Shown here one piece after another: positions 51,823 through 60,296 of a stretch of 64,000 bases of DNA (positions within the stretch are counted from its first letter, which is position 1; the number at the start of each line of letters is the position of its first letter). Location of the stretch: the NCBI GenBank assembly GCA_000720375.1, contig JOAA01000002.1, positions 124,001 through 188,000 on the forward strand. Direction: 5' to 3'. Both the position numbers and the translations under genes were made by a program. Below the pieces are notes generated by a model that was not told where the DNA came from, did not search any database, and worked only from the letters and a program-made list of their open reading frames with translations. The stretch comes from Rhodococcus rhodnii. GTDB taxonomy: Bacteria; Actinomycetota; Actinomycetes; Mycobacteriales; Pseudonocardiaceae.

Positions 51823-53100
51823 ATGCGCAGGCGGATCCTGCTGGCGATCCTGCTGGCGGTCGCGGTGACCACGCTCGCCCTCGGCGTCCCGCTCGGGCTG
51901 ACCGCGCTGCGGCTGGTGGAGACGCTGACCAGGGAGGAGCTGAAGACCAGCATCCAGCAGATCGCCCTGCAACTGGACGACGACCTGGCCAACAGCAGGC
52001 CACCGGACCTGACCGACCTGCAGTCGGCGATCCCGCAGAACCGCAGGCTGATCGTCACGTTGCCGGGCCACCCGGACCAGGTGGTCGGCCCGGACCCGGG
52101 CGCGGACGTGCTGGCCGAGCAGATCGAGATCCTGCGCAAGGGCACGGTCACCATCGAGTTGCCCGCCGGTCCGACCCGGGCCCGGCAGACCCAGGTCGCC
52201 GGGCTGGTCCTGCTGGTCATCGTGATCACCATCGCGATCGCCAGCGGCGTGGCCATCGTGACCGCCAGACGCCTGGCGCAGCCGCTCGGCCACGTGGCGA
52301 ACCGGGCGGGACGGCTCGGCGCGGGCGATTTCAGACCCGACCCGCGCCGCTACGGCGTCGCGGAACTCGACCGGGTCGCCGAAGCCCTGGACACCTCAGC
52401 CGGTGCGCTGGCCGAGTTGGTGCAGCGGGAACGTGACCTGGTCGGTGACGTCTCACACCAGCTGCGCAGCAGGCTGACCGCGCTGCAGCTCCGGCTGGAG
52501 GCGTTGCAACTCACCAGCGACGCCGAGAACGCCGCCGATGCCGCCGCCGCGCTGGAGCAGGCGGAACGGCTGGGCGACGTCCTCGACGAGTTGCTGGCCG
52601 CGGCCCGCGAAGCCCGCGCGACCGACGCCGAACCGCTCGACCTGGCCGGAGCGTTGCCGGAGATCACCAACGAATGGCGAGAACCGTTGCGCAACAAGGG
52701 CCGTGCCCTCCGCGTCCGGGTGGACGGGCGGCCGATGGCGAAGGCGACGACCGCCAGGCTGCGCGAGGCCATCGGCGTGCTGCTGGACAACGCCCTGCGG
52801 CACGGCGCTGGCCCCGTCTCGGTGTCTGTTCGTGCCAGCGATGCGACCGTGGCCATCGAGGTGTCCGACGGCGGCAGCGGCGTCCCAGACGAACTCGTCG
52901 CGCACATCTTCGACCGCGGCGTGTCCGGCGTCGGCTCGACCGGTGTCGGACTCGCTCTCGCCCGCGCGCTCGTCGAGTCCGACGGCGGGCGGCTGGAGCT
53001 GTCCGTGCCGCGTCCGGCGACGTTCACGATCTTCTTGCCAGTGCCCAGAGTGGACGACGTGCGTGGCGTGCGCTGGCCGGCTGAGCGGTCCCCGCGCTAG
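51823..53100 (+). CDS. Sensor histidine kinase
   Basis: A 425-aa sensor with an N-terminal helix (about 5-30), an extracytoplasmic region (about 31-125), a second helix (126-150), HAMP, and kinase domains. The H-box is DVSHQLRSRLTAL; the usual HxLRTPL reads HQLRSRL, with Arg in place of Pro. The N-box GVLLDNALRHG, G1 SDGGSGVP and G2 STGVGLALARAL are present. It pairs with the upstream response regulator. The short sensing region suggests a membrane or small-molecule signal. Its stop shares CTAG with the convergent GtrA gene. Confidence 0.94.
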   Translation: MRRRILLAILLAVAVTTLALGVPLGLTALRLVETLTREELKTSIQQIALQLDDDLANSRPPDLTDLQSAIPQNRRLIVTLPGHPDQVVGPDPGADVLAEQIEILRKGTVTIELPAGPTRARQTQVAGLVLLVIVITIAIASGVAIVTARRLAQPLGHVANRAGRLGAGDFRPDPRRYGVAELDRVAEALDTSAGALAELVQRERDLVGDVSHQLRSRLTALQLRLEALQLTSDAENAADAAAALEQAERLGDVLDELLAAAREARATDAEPLDLAGALPEITNEWREPLRNKGRALRVRVDGRPMAKATTARLREAIGVLLDNALRHGAGPVSVSVRASDATVAIEVSDGGSGVPDELVAHIFDRGVSGVGSTGVGLALARALVESDGGRLELSVPRPATFTIFLPVPRVDDVRGVRWPAERSPR

Positions 53101-53636
53101 GAGTGGCCCAGTTCCTCGTCCACCGGGTCGTTCCGCACGATCCGGGGGCGGGCGTTGGCCTGCGGGAAGACCCAGTGGCGGAAGCCCCAGAACCGGAAGA
53201 ACATCGCCAGCAGCATGCCGATCACCGACCCGGACATGAAGTCGGCGACCTCCTGCACCCACCGCTCGACGTGCGGAACCTCGAGGTCGAGCACGTACCG
53301 CGAAACAAGCGGCGGCACCAGGTTGATCGCCAGACCACCGCCGCTGATAAGGAAGAACAACGCGGCCTCGTGGTGGCGTTCGCGTCCGCCTCGGGTCCGG
53401 AACGACCACTCCCGGTTGAGGACGTACGACACGATCATGGCGATGATGATCGCGATCGCCTTGGCCGTGACCGGTTTGCTCTCCAGGATGGTCAGCTTGA
53501 GAAAGAACCAGATGCCGTTGTCGATGACGAACGTGGTGCCACCGACGATCGCGAACTTGAGCAGTTCACGGTGTTTGATGAGCACTGAACGCAGCGGCTC
53601 AGGAACCTGAGCCAACACGCTCTCGACGATTGACAC
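53097..53636 (-). CDS. GtrA family membrane protein, copy 1
   Basis: A 179-aa protein with four helices of the GtrA/PF04138 type, which are thought to move polyprenyl-linked sugars across the membrane. FAIVGGTTFVIDNGIWFFL, SYVLNREWSFRT and FRFWGFRHWVF are characteristic. It follows GtrA copy 2 in the same direction by 22 bp; the two share the loop TRGGRERHHEAALFFLISG. Its stop lies in the CTAG shared with the kinase stop. Confidence 0.9.
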   Translation of the reverse strand: MSIVESVLAQVPEPLRSVLIKHRELLKFAIVGGTTFVIDNGIWFFLKLTILESKPVTAKAIAIIIAMIVSYVLNREWSFRTRGGRERHHEAALFFLISGGGLAINLVPPLVSRYVLDLEVPHVERWVQEVADFMSGSVIGMLLAMFFRFWGFRHWVFPQANARPRIVRNDPVDEELGHS

Positions 53637-53658
53637 TTCCGCAGTCTACGGAGTAGAG

Positions 53659-54213
53659 CTAAGCGGCCAGGTCTTCCTGATCGGACACGGCGTGCAGACG
53701 ACGACCGGTGCGCGTGGTCCTGGTGCGCGCGTTGGCCTCGGGGAACACCCATTTCTTGAACGCCCACCAGCGGAAAGCCATCGCGATCAGCGTGCCGAGG
53801 ATCATGCCGCTGAAGAAGTCGGCGACCTCCTGGGTGACGAGGCTCACATTCGGCACCATCAGGTCGAACACATACCGGCTGATGAACAGCGGCGTCGAGT
53901 TCAACGCCACCCCGATCCCGCTGATCAGGAAGAAAAGAGCGGCCTCATGGTGGCGTTCGCGCCCACCGCGAGTGTGAAACGACCACTCCCGGTTGAGGAT
54001 GTACGACAGGATCGTCGCGATGATCACCGCAACGGACAGGGCGGTGACCGGGTGCGCGTTCAAGATCGTAAGCTTGAGCGCGTAGTTCACCACGTTGGTC
54101 GCGACAAAGCAGATTCCGCCCACAACAGCGAATCTCAGCAGCTCGCGGTGCTTGAGCATGATCTTGCGCACCGGGTCAGGGAGACGCTTGAGGAGGCTCT
54201 GCACGAAGGCCAT
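53659..54213 (-). CDS. GtrA family membrane protein, copy 2
   Basis: A 184-aa paralogue of copy 1 with four helices (FAVVGGICFVATNVVNYAL, SYILNREWSFHT, FRWWAFKKWVF). The identical cytoplasmic loop HTRGGRERHHEAALFFLISG shows that the pair arose by duplication. The ATG at 54213 is chosen because homologues begin with MAFVQ; the upstream start at 54282 would add an unlikely tail. Substrate unknown; perhaps lipid-linked arabinose or mannose for the cell envelope, given two GT87 enzymes nearby, but this is only a suggestion. Confidence 0.9.
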   Translation of the reverse strand: MAFVQSLLKRLPDPVRKIMLKHRELLRFAVVGGICFVATNVVNYALKLTILNAHPVTALSVAVIIATILSYILNREWSFHTRGGRERHHEAALFFLISGIGVALNSTPLFISRYVFDLMVPNVSLVTQEVADFFSGMILGTLIAMAFRWWAFKKWVFPEANARTRTTRTGRRLHAVSDQEDLAA

Positions 54214-54328
54214 GGCGGCAGAGCCTACTGATCCACAAATGGCCCCTTGACAGCAGTGCCCAAGCAGTGTGCGCCCGGCCACCCGGAGATCAGGAGCATT
54301 GCCTCAAATCCGGCAACACTCCACCCTT

Positions 54329-54360
54329 GCTATGTCCCGAAAGCCACTTTGGGACATAGC
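54329..54360 (-). terminator. Terminator hairpin directly after the sigma-fusion gene
   Basis: GCTATGTCCC (54329-54338) pairs with GGGACATAGC (54351-54360), extended inward by AAAG/CTTT with a single bulged base, leaving a 3-base loop. It begins 2 bp beyond the stop of the sigma gene. Confidence 0.78.
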
Positions 54361-54362
54361 CG

Positions 54363-56624
54363 TCAAGGTGGGCAGCGGCCCGTGAGCACTGCCAGCAGCC
54401 GCTCGACCGGGCCCAAACTCGAGCAGTAATCCCGGGACGGGGGCGTCTGCGACCGTGGCTCCGTCGTCGTCGTGGTCGGTGGCTTGGTGGTCGTCGGATC
54501 CGTCGTCTTGCCCGGCGTCGACGTCTCCTTGGGCGGAGTCACCTTCGGCGGCGTTGTCGTCGTGACCGATGGCTTGGTCGTCGACCGCGGTGGGGTCGTG
54601 GTCTTCGGGGGCGTGGTGGTGGTCGTCGTTGGTTTCGGGTCCGGCGGCACCGGCCAGCTCCACCACGGCAACTTCACCGTCGTGCTCGCGCTCGCCGTGC
54701 CGATCGAGGCGGTCACCAGGACCTTGCTGTACTGCCAATACGGCGGATGCTCCCGATCCACTCCGCCTCCGGGGCGATCCTTCAACCGCACGCGCAAGTA
54801 GAAGCTGTCGCCTGGCTTCAACGGTTCCGACGTCACGCAGCTCGTGGTCGCGCCATTCGACGTGCACGTCGCAGCGGGCCAGGCGGTGAGCATCTCGGCT
54901 GGCTGATCGAACGTGACCGTCGCTTGTTTCGTGCTCTCGCCGGTGTTCTTGGCGACCGTCTGGATGCCTGCCATGCGGTGTCGTCCCGGCAACGGAATCG
55001 AGAGCCAGTCCTGGAACGCGTACAGCGAGACGCCGTCCTTGCGCACCGGTGGTTGCACGTCGACGCGGACCGAGATCGACACGCTGACCGCGCTTCCGGC
55101 GCTGATCGTGCCGGTGATCGTGCCGCCTTGGCTGTCTTCCGAGGCGACGATCCGGAACAGCAGCGTCACGGATTCCCCTGGCTGCAGGCCACGCCCGTTC
55201 GTGCACGTCACCGTTCCGGTTCCGCCCGGGCACGACACGGAGTCGGCTTGCATCGCGCCGTTCAGGCGCAGCAGGCCGGATCCAGCCATCCGGGACGTGC
55301 CGACCGCGCTTACGCCCGGCGGCAGGTTCAGCGCCGCGACAACGGGCTCTGACACCGTGCCGCCGCTGTTGGTCACCGAGAGGGGCAAGTCGGTCGGTCC
55401 GCTGCCGGGCACGAGCGTGACCGGTGGCGGTGACGGGACCGTGAGGCTCGGTGGCGCAGGCGGCGGAGAAGTCGGCGACGGAGTCGGCGCAGGAGGCGTA
55501 GAAGGTGCAGGAGTGGTCGGCGCCGGGCTTGACGGTGTCGTCGGCGTGCTTTGAGGCGGGGGTGGCGGAGGCGGAGGGGGTGGAGGTGGTGGGTTCGGCG
55601 GGATTTGCTGTGACGTCGGAGGTGGCGGCGGTTGCTGCTGTGCCGCCGGGATCTCCTTCGTCTCACCGGCCGTCAACGCGAGCACGACCACGGCGGCCAC
55701 GGCCGCGACGGACGCACCCACGCCCACGAGCTGCCGCGGCAACGACGACGTGGCGCCGCCAGCGCCCGCAGCCGCACCGGCCGTGCCTGCCGCGGCGCCC
55801 GTGACGACGGCTGCGGTGGCTTTGCTGCCTGTCGTGGCCAGGTATCCGAGCGCTCCGACGCCGAGGATGAGCGGCGCGATGACGACGCGCATACCGCTGT
55901 TGACGTCGGCCAGTTCCATGGCCAGCGCACGGCACCGCTCGCATTCGTCCAGGTGTGCCTCGACTTGGGCGGTCTCCCGCTTGGAAAGCCCGTCACGGGT
56001 CCACGCGCCCAGCCGCTCGGCGGTCGCCTTGCAGCGCTCGTTCGTCGACTCCGCCAAGTGCACCTGCAGGTACGCCTGCCGTAGGCCTTCTCGGGCGCGG
56101 TAGGCCAACGCGCTCACGCCGTTGGGCGTCAGGCCGAGGATGGGCGCGACTTCGGCGGGGGATTGGCCTTCGACCTCGGTGTGCCACAGCACGGCCTGCC
56201 ATCGCTCGGGCAGCCGTGCGAAGGCGCGCGCGGCGAGGGAACGTTCCAGGCCCGCGACGGCCGTGTCGGAGAACGGGACCGCTGTGTCCGCGCCTGCGAC
56301 GGTGGTGACGTCGTCGGACAACTCGACGCGCTTGTCCCGGCGGGTTTTGTCGTAGGCGGTGTGCCGCAGGGCGGTCAGCAGATACGCACGAAAGGCTGAA
56401 TCTGGCCCGCGACCGGCCCGCAGGGTGTCGAGGACCTTCGCGAACGCTTCCGACACCAGGTCGTCGGCTTCGGCCTGGGAACGGGTCAGCTGCCGGGCGA
56501 GGTTGTACGCGGCTCCGACATGACGCTCGTAAAGCGACCCGTATGCCGACACTGTGCCTTTGCGTACCGACTCGATCAGTTCGGCGTCGCTCGGGCCGTG
56601 CACCTCAGCGGGAACTGTGGACAC
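54363..56624 (-). CDS. ECF sigma factor fused to zinc-finger anti-sigma-like, membrane and extracellular domains
   Basis: A 753-aa composite protein. Region 2 (about 8-95) includes AELIESVRKGTVSAYGSLY and AEADDLVSEAFAKVLDTL; region 4 (about 130-188) has LPERWQAVLWHTEVEGQSP and LGLTPNGVSALAYRAREGL. A zf-HC2-like segment follows with HLDECERC (H-x3-C-x2-C, about 225), as in ZAS anti-sigma factors. Next come one or two membrane helices (about 240-315), a proline-rich stalk with 13 or more consecutive prolines, an Ig/DUF11-like extracellular domain with cysteines (320-640) and a Thr/Pro tail ending in two Cys. The GTG at 56624 has GGGAGG upstream. Sigma activity would then need release from the membrane. 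It is divergent from the gene at 56828. Confidence 0.92.
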   Translation of the reverse strand: MSTVPAEVHGPSDAELIESVRKGTVSAYGSLYERHVGAAYNLARQLTRSQAEADDLVSEAFAKVLDTLRAGRGPDSAFRAYLLTALRHTAYDKTRRDKRVELSDDVTTVAGADTAVPFSDTAVAGLERSLAARAFARLPERWQAVLWHTEVEGQSPAEVAPILGLTPNGVSALAYRAREGLRQAYLQVHLAESTNERCKATAERLGAWTRDGLSKRETAQVEAHLDECERCRALAMELADVNSGMRVVIAPLILGVGALGYLATTGSKATAAVVTGAAAGTAGAAAGAGGATSSLPRQLVGVGASVAAVAAVVVLALTAGETKEIPAAQQQPPPPPTSQQIPPNPPPPPPPPPPPPPQSTPTTPSSPAPTTPAPSTPPAPTPSPTSPPPAPPSLTVPSPPPVTLVPGSGPTDLPLSVTNSGGTVSEPVVAALNLPPGVSAVGTSRMAGSGLLRLNGAMQADSVSCPGGTGTVTCTNGRGLQPGESVTLLFRIVASEDSQGGTITGTISAGSAVSVSISVRVDVQPPVRKDGVSLYAFQDWLSIPLPGRHRMAGIQTVAKNTGESTKQATVTFDQPAEMLTAWPAATCTSNGATTSCVTSEPLKPGDSFYLRVRLKDRPGGGVDREHPPYWQYSKVLVTASIGTASASTTVKLPWWSWPVPPDPKPTTTTTTPPKTTTPPRSTTKPSVTTTTPPKVTPPKETSTPGKTTDPTTTKPPTTTTTEPRSQTPPSRDYCSSLGPVERLLAVLTGRCPP

Positions 56625-56827
56625 TGGCCTCCCTCGTCGCTGCCCGTGATGCAGGTAAGTGTGCAGGACCCACATCACGGAGTCATCTCCCCGGTCAGGC
56701 CGTTTGTTAGCGCAGCGTGAGCGGGTAACCCATTCGCATGACAATTCGGCCGGAATCGCGTCACACCTGAGGCCCAGCGACGTTTCAGATCAGGATCTTT
56801 CATACCGGCGGAGAGGAACTGGTAACT

Positions 56828-57634
56828 GTGGCGGTTCGCGAAGCGGGTTCACGCTCACCCCAAGGCGCGGAGGCCGCCCTTCGGTCCCTGCGCGCCAGGT
56901 GGCGGCGGGCCAGCATCGCGGCCGGCTGGCGCTACCCGAGCGACTGGGCGCTGCCCGAAGTCGACGCGGTCTGCGCGTCCGCGCTGGTCAAGGCCGATTT
57001 GGCGGACCCGCTGGCGGATCTGGGCCGGGCGCGTGCGATGTCCGGGGCGGGGCTGGACGAGACCCTGACGGACGTGGCGGCGCTGCACGCGGTGCTCACC
57101 GATCCGCGGCTGGTCGCGGCCAATCCGGACGCCACGCCGTCCCGTCTGCTTCGCCTGACTGCCCTGGCCTGGGCGGACGTGTCCACGCAGGAGATCGCCC
57201 GCAGCGAGGTCCGGGAGAGCCTGACCGGCTTGTCCACCGCCGCGTACCTGCGGACCAGGCTCGGCGAGATCTACCGGCGCGCCGCCAGGGACGGCAGGCC
57301 GGTCGGCCATGTGTTGCTCACTGTGAGTATCGATCTCTCCGCGGTGGTCGGCTGGTCCCGGCTGATGGCCATGGTGCTGGCCGCGGACGTGCTCCGGCAG
57401 GTCTTCGACGGCGGTGAAAGCCTGGCGCTGCTCGGGCCCTCGGTGGCCGTCGTGCTCACCGAGCGGGAGCCTGAACTGGCCAAACGCAGCGCGGACGCCC
57501 AGCTGATGCTCGCCGAGCGGCTCTCGGTCGACCCGCAGCTGCACACGCTCGGTCCGATCGAGGTGCGCCTGCACCGGCTGCCGCCGACCCATGAAGAAGC
57601 GTGCGAGCTCGTCGACACCCTCGGCCGGACCTAA
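56828..57634 (+). CDS. Conserved-looking protein of unknown function divergent from the sigma gene
   Basis: A 268-aa soluble protein. The N-terminal half (LRARWRRASIAAGWRYPSDW, LPEVDAVCASAL) is helical and Arg-rich; the C-terminal half has alternating hydrophobic strands (VLLTVSIDLSAVVGWSRL, SLALLGPSVAVVLTERE) that could be a degenerate GGDEF- or ACT-like sheet, without catalytic motifs. I do not recognise the family. It shares a 203-bp divergent promoter with the sigma-fusion gene, so it may belong to the same circuit. A strong terminator follows. Confidence 0.68.
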   Translation: MAVREAGSRSPQGAEAALRSLRARWRRASIAAGWRYPSDWALPEVDAVCASALVKADLADPLADLGRARAMSGAGLDETLTDVAALHAVLTDPRLVAANPDATPSRLLRLTALAWADVSTQEIARSEVRESLTGLSTAAYLRTRLGEIYRRAARDGRPVGHVLLTVSIDLSAVVGWSRLMAMVLAADVLRQVFDGGESLALLGPSVAVVLTEREPELAKRSADAQLMLAERLSVDPQLHTLGPIEVRLHRLPPTHEEACELVDTLGRT

Positions 57635-57653
57635 GCAAAACCGCAGGTGAAAG

Positions 57654-57699
57654 CTCGTGAGTGGTTCGGCCGGTTAGAACCGGCCAAAACGCTCACGAG
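57654..57699 (+). terminator. Large composite hairpin terminator
   Basis: Outer arms CTCGTGAG (57654-57661) and CTCACGAG (57692-57699) enclose GGCCGGTT/AACCGGCC (57668-57675 with 57678-57685) with a 2-base loop. It lies 20 bp beyond the stop of the upstream gene and 44 bp before the next one. Confidence 0.8.
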
Positions 57700-57743
57700 G
57701 GGTGTGGCGCACGTTCGAGTGGTCTTCGTGATTTGCTGTTTGG

Positions 57744-59099
57744 GTGAGCGACGTGGACGAGCGCCGTGGGGGTGCGCCCGTGCGGGCGGCAGGTCGGATC
57801 ACGGCAGCGGTGGAATGGTTCGTCGGGTCATGGCGCGCGATGTGGATCGTGCTGGCCGTACCCGCCGCTTTCCTGATCACCGGCATTGTCGTGTGGCTCG
57901 CCCATGGGCGCATGGGTGTCGATTCCGCCGTGTACAGAGCGGGCGGCATCGCTTTGCTCACCGGCGAACCGCTGTACGACAAGATGACGCTGCTGGCCGA
58001 GCCGTGGTGGGCGCAGCTGCCGTTCACCTACGCGCCCTCGGCGGCGTTGTTCTTCGTACCGCTGGCATTGGTCCCGGTCACGGTCGGGTGGGGCCTGCTC
58101 AGCTTCATCTCCGTACTGTCCATGAGCGTCGTCATCCGCGTCACCCTCGACAAGCTGCCCAAGCTGCCGAGCTGGCTGGACCCGCGTAAGGCGACGGTGT
58201 GGTTCTCGGTGCTGATGATCGGGATGGAACCGGTCTGGCGGACGCTGTTCCTCGGCCAGATCAACCTGATCCTGATGGTCATCGTCGTGCTCGACGTGCT
58301 CGTGATCAGCACCTCGGCGAACCCCAAGATCGCCAGGTGGGGCGGGATCCTCGTGGGCATCGCCTTCGCGATCAAGCTGACCCCGTTGATCTTCGTCGCG
58401 CATATGGTGCTCGTCGGCCAGCGCGCGTCCGCGGTCCGGGCGTTCGCCACGTTCCTCGGGCTGCAGGGGTTGATGTTCGCGATCTCCGCGAGCGACACGA
58501 TCAAGTACTGGACCGTCACGATCGTCGGCGATCCCGGCCGGATCGGCCCGGTCTACTGGAACGGCAACCAGTCGCTGACCGGCCTGGTCAACCGGATCAC
58601 CCTGCTCGACCCGAGCTCGACCAAGATCGCGATCGTGATCGGCGCGGTGCTGGCGATTCCGGCGATGCTGCTGGTCCGCCGATTCCACCGGCACGGCCGC
58701 GCGGTGACGGCGTTGCTGGTCAGCGCGTTCTTCGGGCTGCTGTTCAGCCCGATCACGTGGACGCACCATTACGTGTGGGTGGTGCCGCTGCTGCTCATGC
58801 TGATCGCTCGGATGCCCGACCCGCTGCCGCAGGGGTTCTGGCGCGTCACGCGGGCCGCGGTCGCGCCGCTGACGGTGTTCGCGGTGTTCGTCAGCTGTGT
58901 GCTGCTGTGGATGCGCGGCGGGCACGGCAAGGAACTGCTCTGGCACTGGTGGGAGTTCATCCCGGGCAGCGCGTACATGATCGTCCCGGTCGGGGCCGGT
59001 ATCGCGATCGCGATCCGGGTCCTGCGCAGACGGATGCGCGCCCGATCACAGCCCGCTGATCCGGAGCAGCCGAAGGTCGCGGCCGGTCAGCCGACGTGA
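57744..59099 (+). CDS. GT87-family polyprenol-phosphate mannosyltransferase-like protein
   Basis: The 451-aa membrane protein has about 10-12 helices and belongs to the GT87 (DUF2029) family, which includes PimE-type alpha-1,2-mannosyltransferases of mycobacterial lipoglycans. Motifs include MGVDSAVYRAGG with the catalytic-type Asp after the first helix, LGQINLILM, AIKLTPLIF, YWNGNQSLTG and the SPITWTHHYVWV loop. The enzyme would use a lipid-linked mannose donor on the outer side. GTG start; GTGA overlap with the next gene, of the same class. Confidence 0.9.
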   Translation: MSDVDERRGGAPVRAAGRITAAVEWFVGSWRAMWIVLAVPAAFLITGIVVWLAHGRMGVDSAVYRAGGIALLTGEPLYDKMTLLAEPWWAQLPFTYAPSAALFFVPLALVPVTVGWGLLSFISVLSMSVVIRVTLDKLPKLPSWLDPRKATVWFSVLMIGMEPVWRTLFLGQINLILMVIVVLDVLVISTSANPKIARWGGILVGIAFAIKLTPLIFVAHMVLVGQRASAVRAFATFLGLQGLMFAISASDTIKYWTVTIVGDPGRIGPVYWNGNQSLTGLVNRITLLDPSSTKIAIVIGAVLAIPAMLLVRRFHRHGRAVTALLVSAFFGLLFSPITWTHHYVWVVPLLLMLIARMPDPLPQGFWRVTRAAVAPLTVFAVFVSCVLLWMRGGHGKELLWHWWEFIPGSAYMIVPVGAGIAIAIRVLRRRMRARSQPADPEQPKVAAGQPT

Positions 59100-60289
59100 A
59101 CGAGCAGCGCTCGCGGCTGATCGACGCCGCGTTCTACCTGGGGTTCGGGCTCGATGCCGCGTACACGGCGGCGTTCTCGGAGTTCTACGGCTTCCGGGTG
59201 TGGGGCAACTTCGCGGTCGTCGGCTACGCGTTCGCGTTCCTGCACATCGTGATTCTGTTGCTGACCCGCCGGCAGGGTTCCCGCTGGATCCCGGTCGGCT
59301 ACGTGGTCGTGCTGGGCATGCTCGTGCCGATGCTCGTGCTGGTGTTCAAGCGGATGACGGGCCGGGACTGGGGCTCGCCCGCGCATTCGATGACCGCGCA
59401 GCCCGAGGTCTGGGTGATCGAGCGGGCCGGGCGGCTGTTGTGGTCCACCGGCTCGCCCTATGTCGATTTGTCGACATTGAATCGGCCGCCGGTGGTCGAC
59501 GACTACACGCCCTACAGTCCGGCCATGGCCTTGCTCGGCCTGCCGAACGCCCTGTTCGGGCGGAATGTGCTGACGGACGCCAGGATCGTCGCGTTCGTCG
59601 TGACGCTGGTGATCTTCCTGGTGATCCTTCGTACGTTGGACTGGCCGTCGCTGTCAGTCCGGCCCGTGCAGCTCATTACCCTGACGACCTTCACGACCCT
59701 TCCCGCCGCGGTTGCGGGCAACGACATGCCCGTCGTCGCGTTGCTCATCCTCGGCGCCGTCCTGGCGACGCGGTCACGTCCCGAATGGGCGGGGTTGGTG
59801 CTGGCCATCGCAGCCAGCATGAAGCTCACGGCGTTGCCCGCGGCCGCTGTCGTGGCCATTGCTTTGGCGTTCTCATGGCGTTTTGTGGCTTCGTTCATCG
59901 GCGGAATGGTCGTGTTCACAGGTCTGTCCGCCGCGGTGAACTGGGACATGTTCGTGGACAACGTGATCCGTTTCCCCGGGAACATGGCAGCCGTCCGTTC
60001 TCCGGCGCAAAGCCCGCTGCCAGGGCATTTGCTGGAACAGACCGGACCCTTCGGGCACACCGCGGTCCTGGTCCTGATGGGCCTGGCCGCGCTGGGCATG
60101 CTGTGGTGGCTGCTGGCCCGCCCGCCGCGCACGACGGCGGAGATCCTGCTGCGTACGGGCGTCGGACTGGGCATCGCGATGCTGCTGATGCCGGCGACCA
60201 GGTGGGGGTATTTGATCTACCCGATCGCCCTGTTGGGGGCCGCGTTGTACTCCTGGCGACCGGCCCGGAAACTGGCGCAGGTAGGCTGA
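59096..60289 (+). CDS. GT87/DUF2029-like membrane glycosyltransferase, divergent second copy
   Basis: A 397-aa polytopic membrane protein (about 10 helices) translationally coupled (GTGA) to the GT87 gene upstream. It keeps the early acidic-loop region (STGSPYVDLSTL), TPYSPAMALLGLPN, AIAASMKLTALPAA and a C-terminal MPATRWGYLIYP, but lacks the WTHHYVWV stretch. It probably acts with its partner on the same glycolipid. Substrate unknown. The purK gene follows after 7 bp. Confidence 0.82.
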   Translation: MNEQRSRLIDAAFYLGFGLDAAYTAAFSEFYGFRVWGNFAVVGYAFAFLHIVILLLTRRQGSRWIPVGYVVVLGMLVPMLVLVFKRMTGRDWGSPAHSMTAQPEVWVIERAGRLLWSTGSPYVDLSTLNRPPVVDDYTPYSPAMALLGLPNALFGRNVLTDARIVAFVVTLVIFLVILRTLDWPSLSVRPVQLITLTTFTTLPAAVAGNDMPVVALLILGAVLATRSRPEWAGLVLAIAASMKLTALPAAAVVAIALAFSWRFVASFIGGMVVFTGLSAAVNWDMFVDNVIRFPGNMAAVRSPAQSPLPGHLLEQTGPFGHTAVLVLMGLAALGMLWWLLARPPRTTAEILLRTGVGLGIAMLLMPATRWGYLIYPIALLGAALYSWRPARKLAQVG

Positions 60290-60296
60290 CCTGCTC

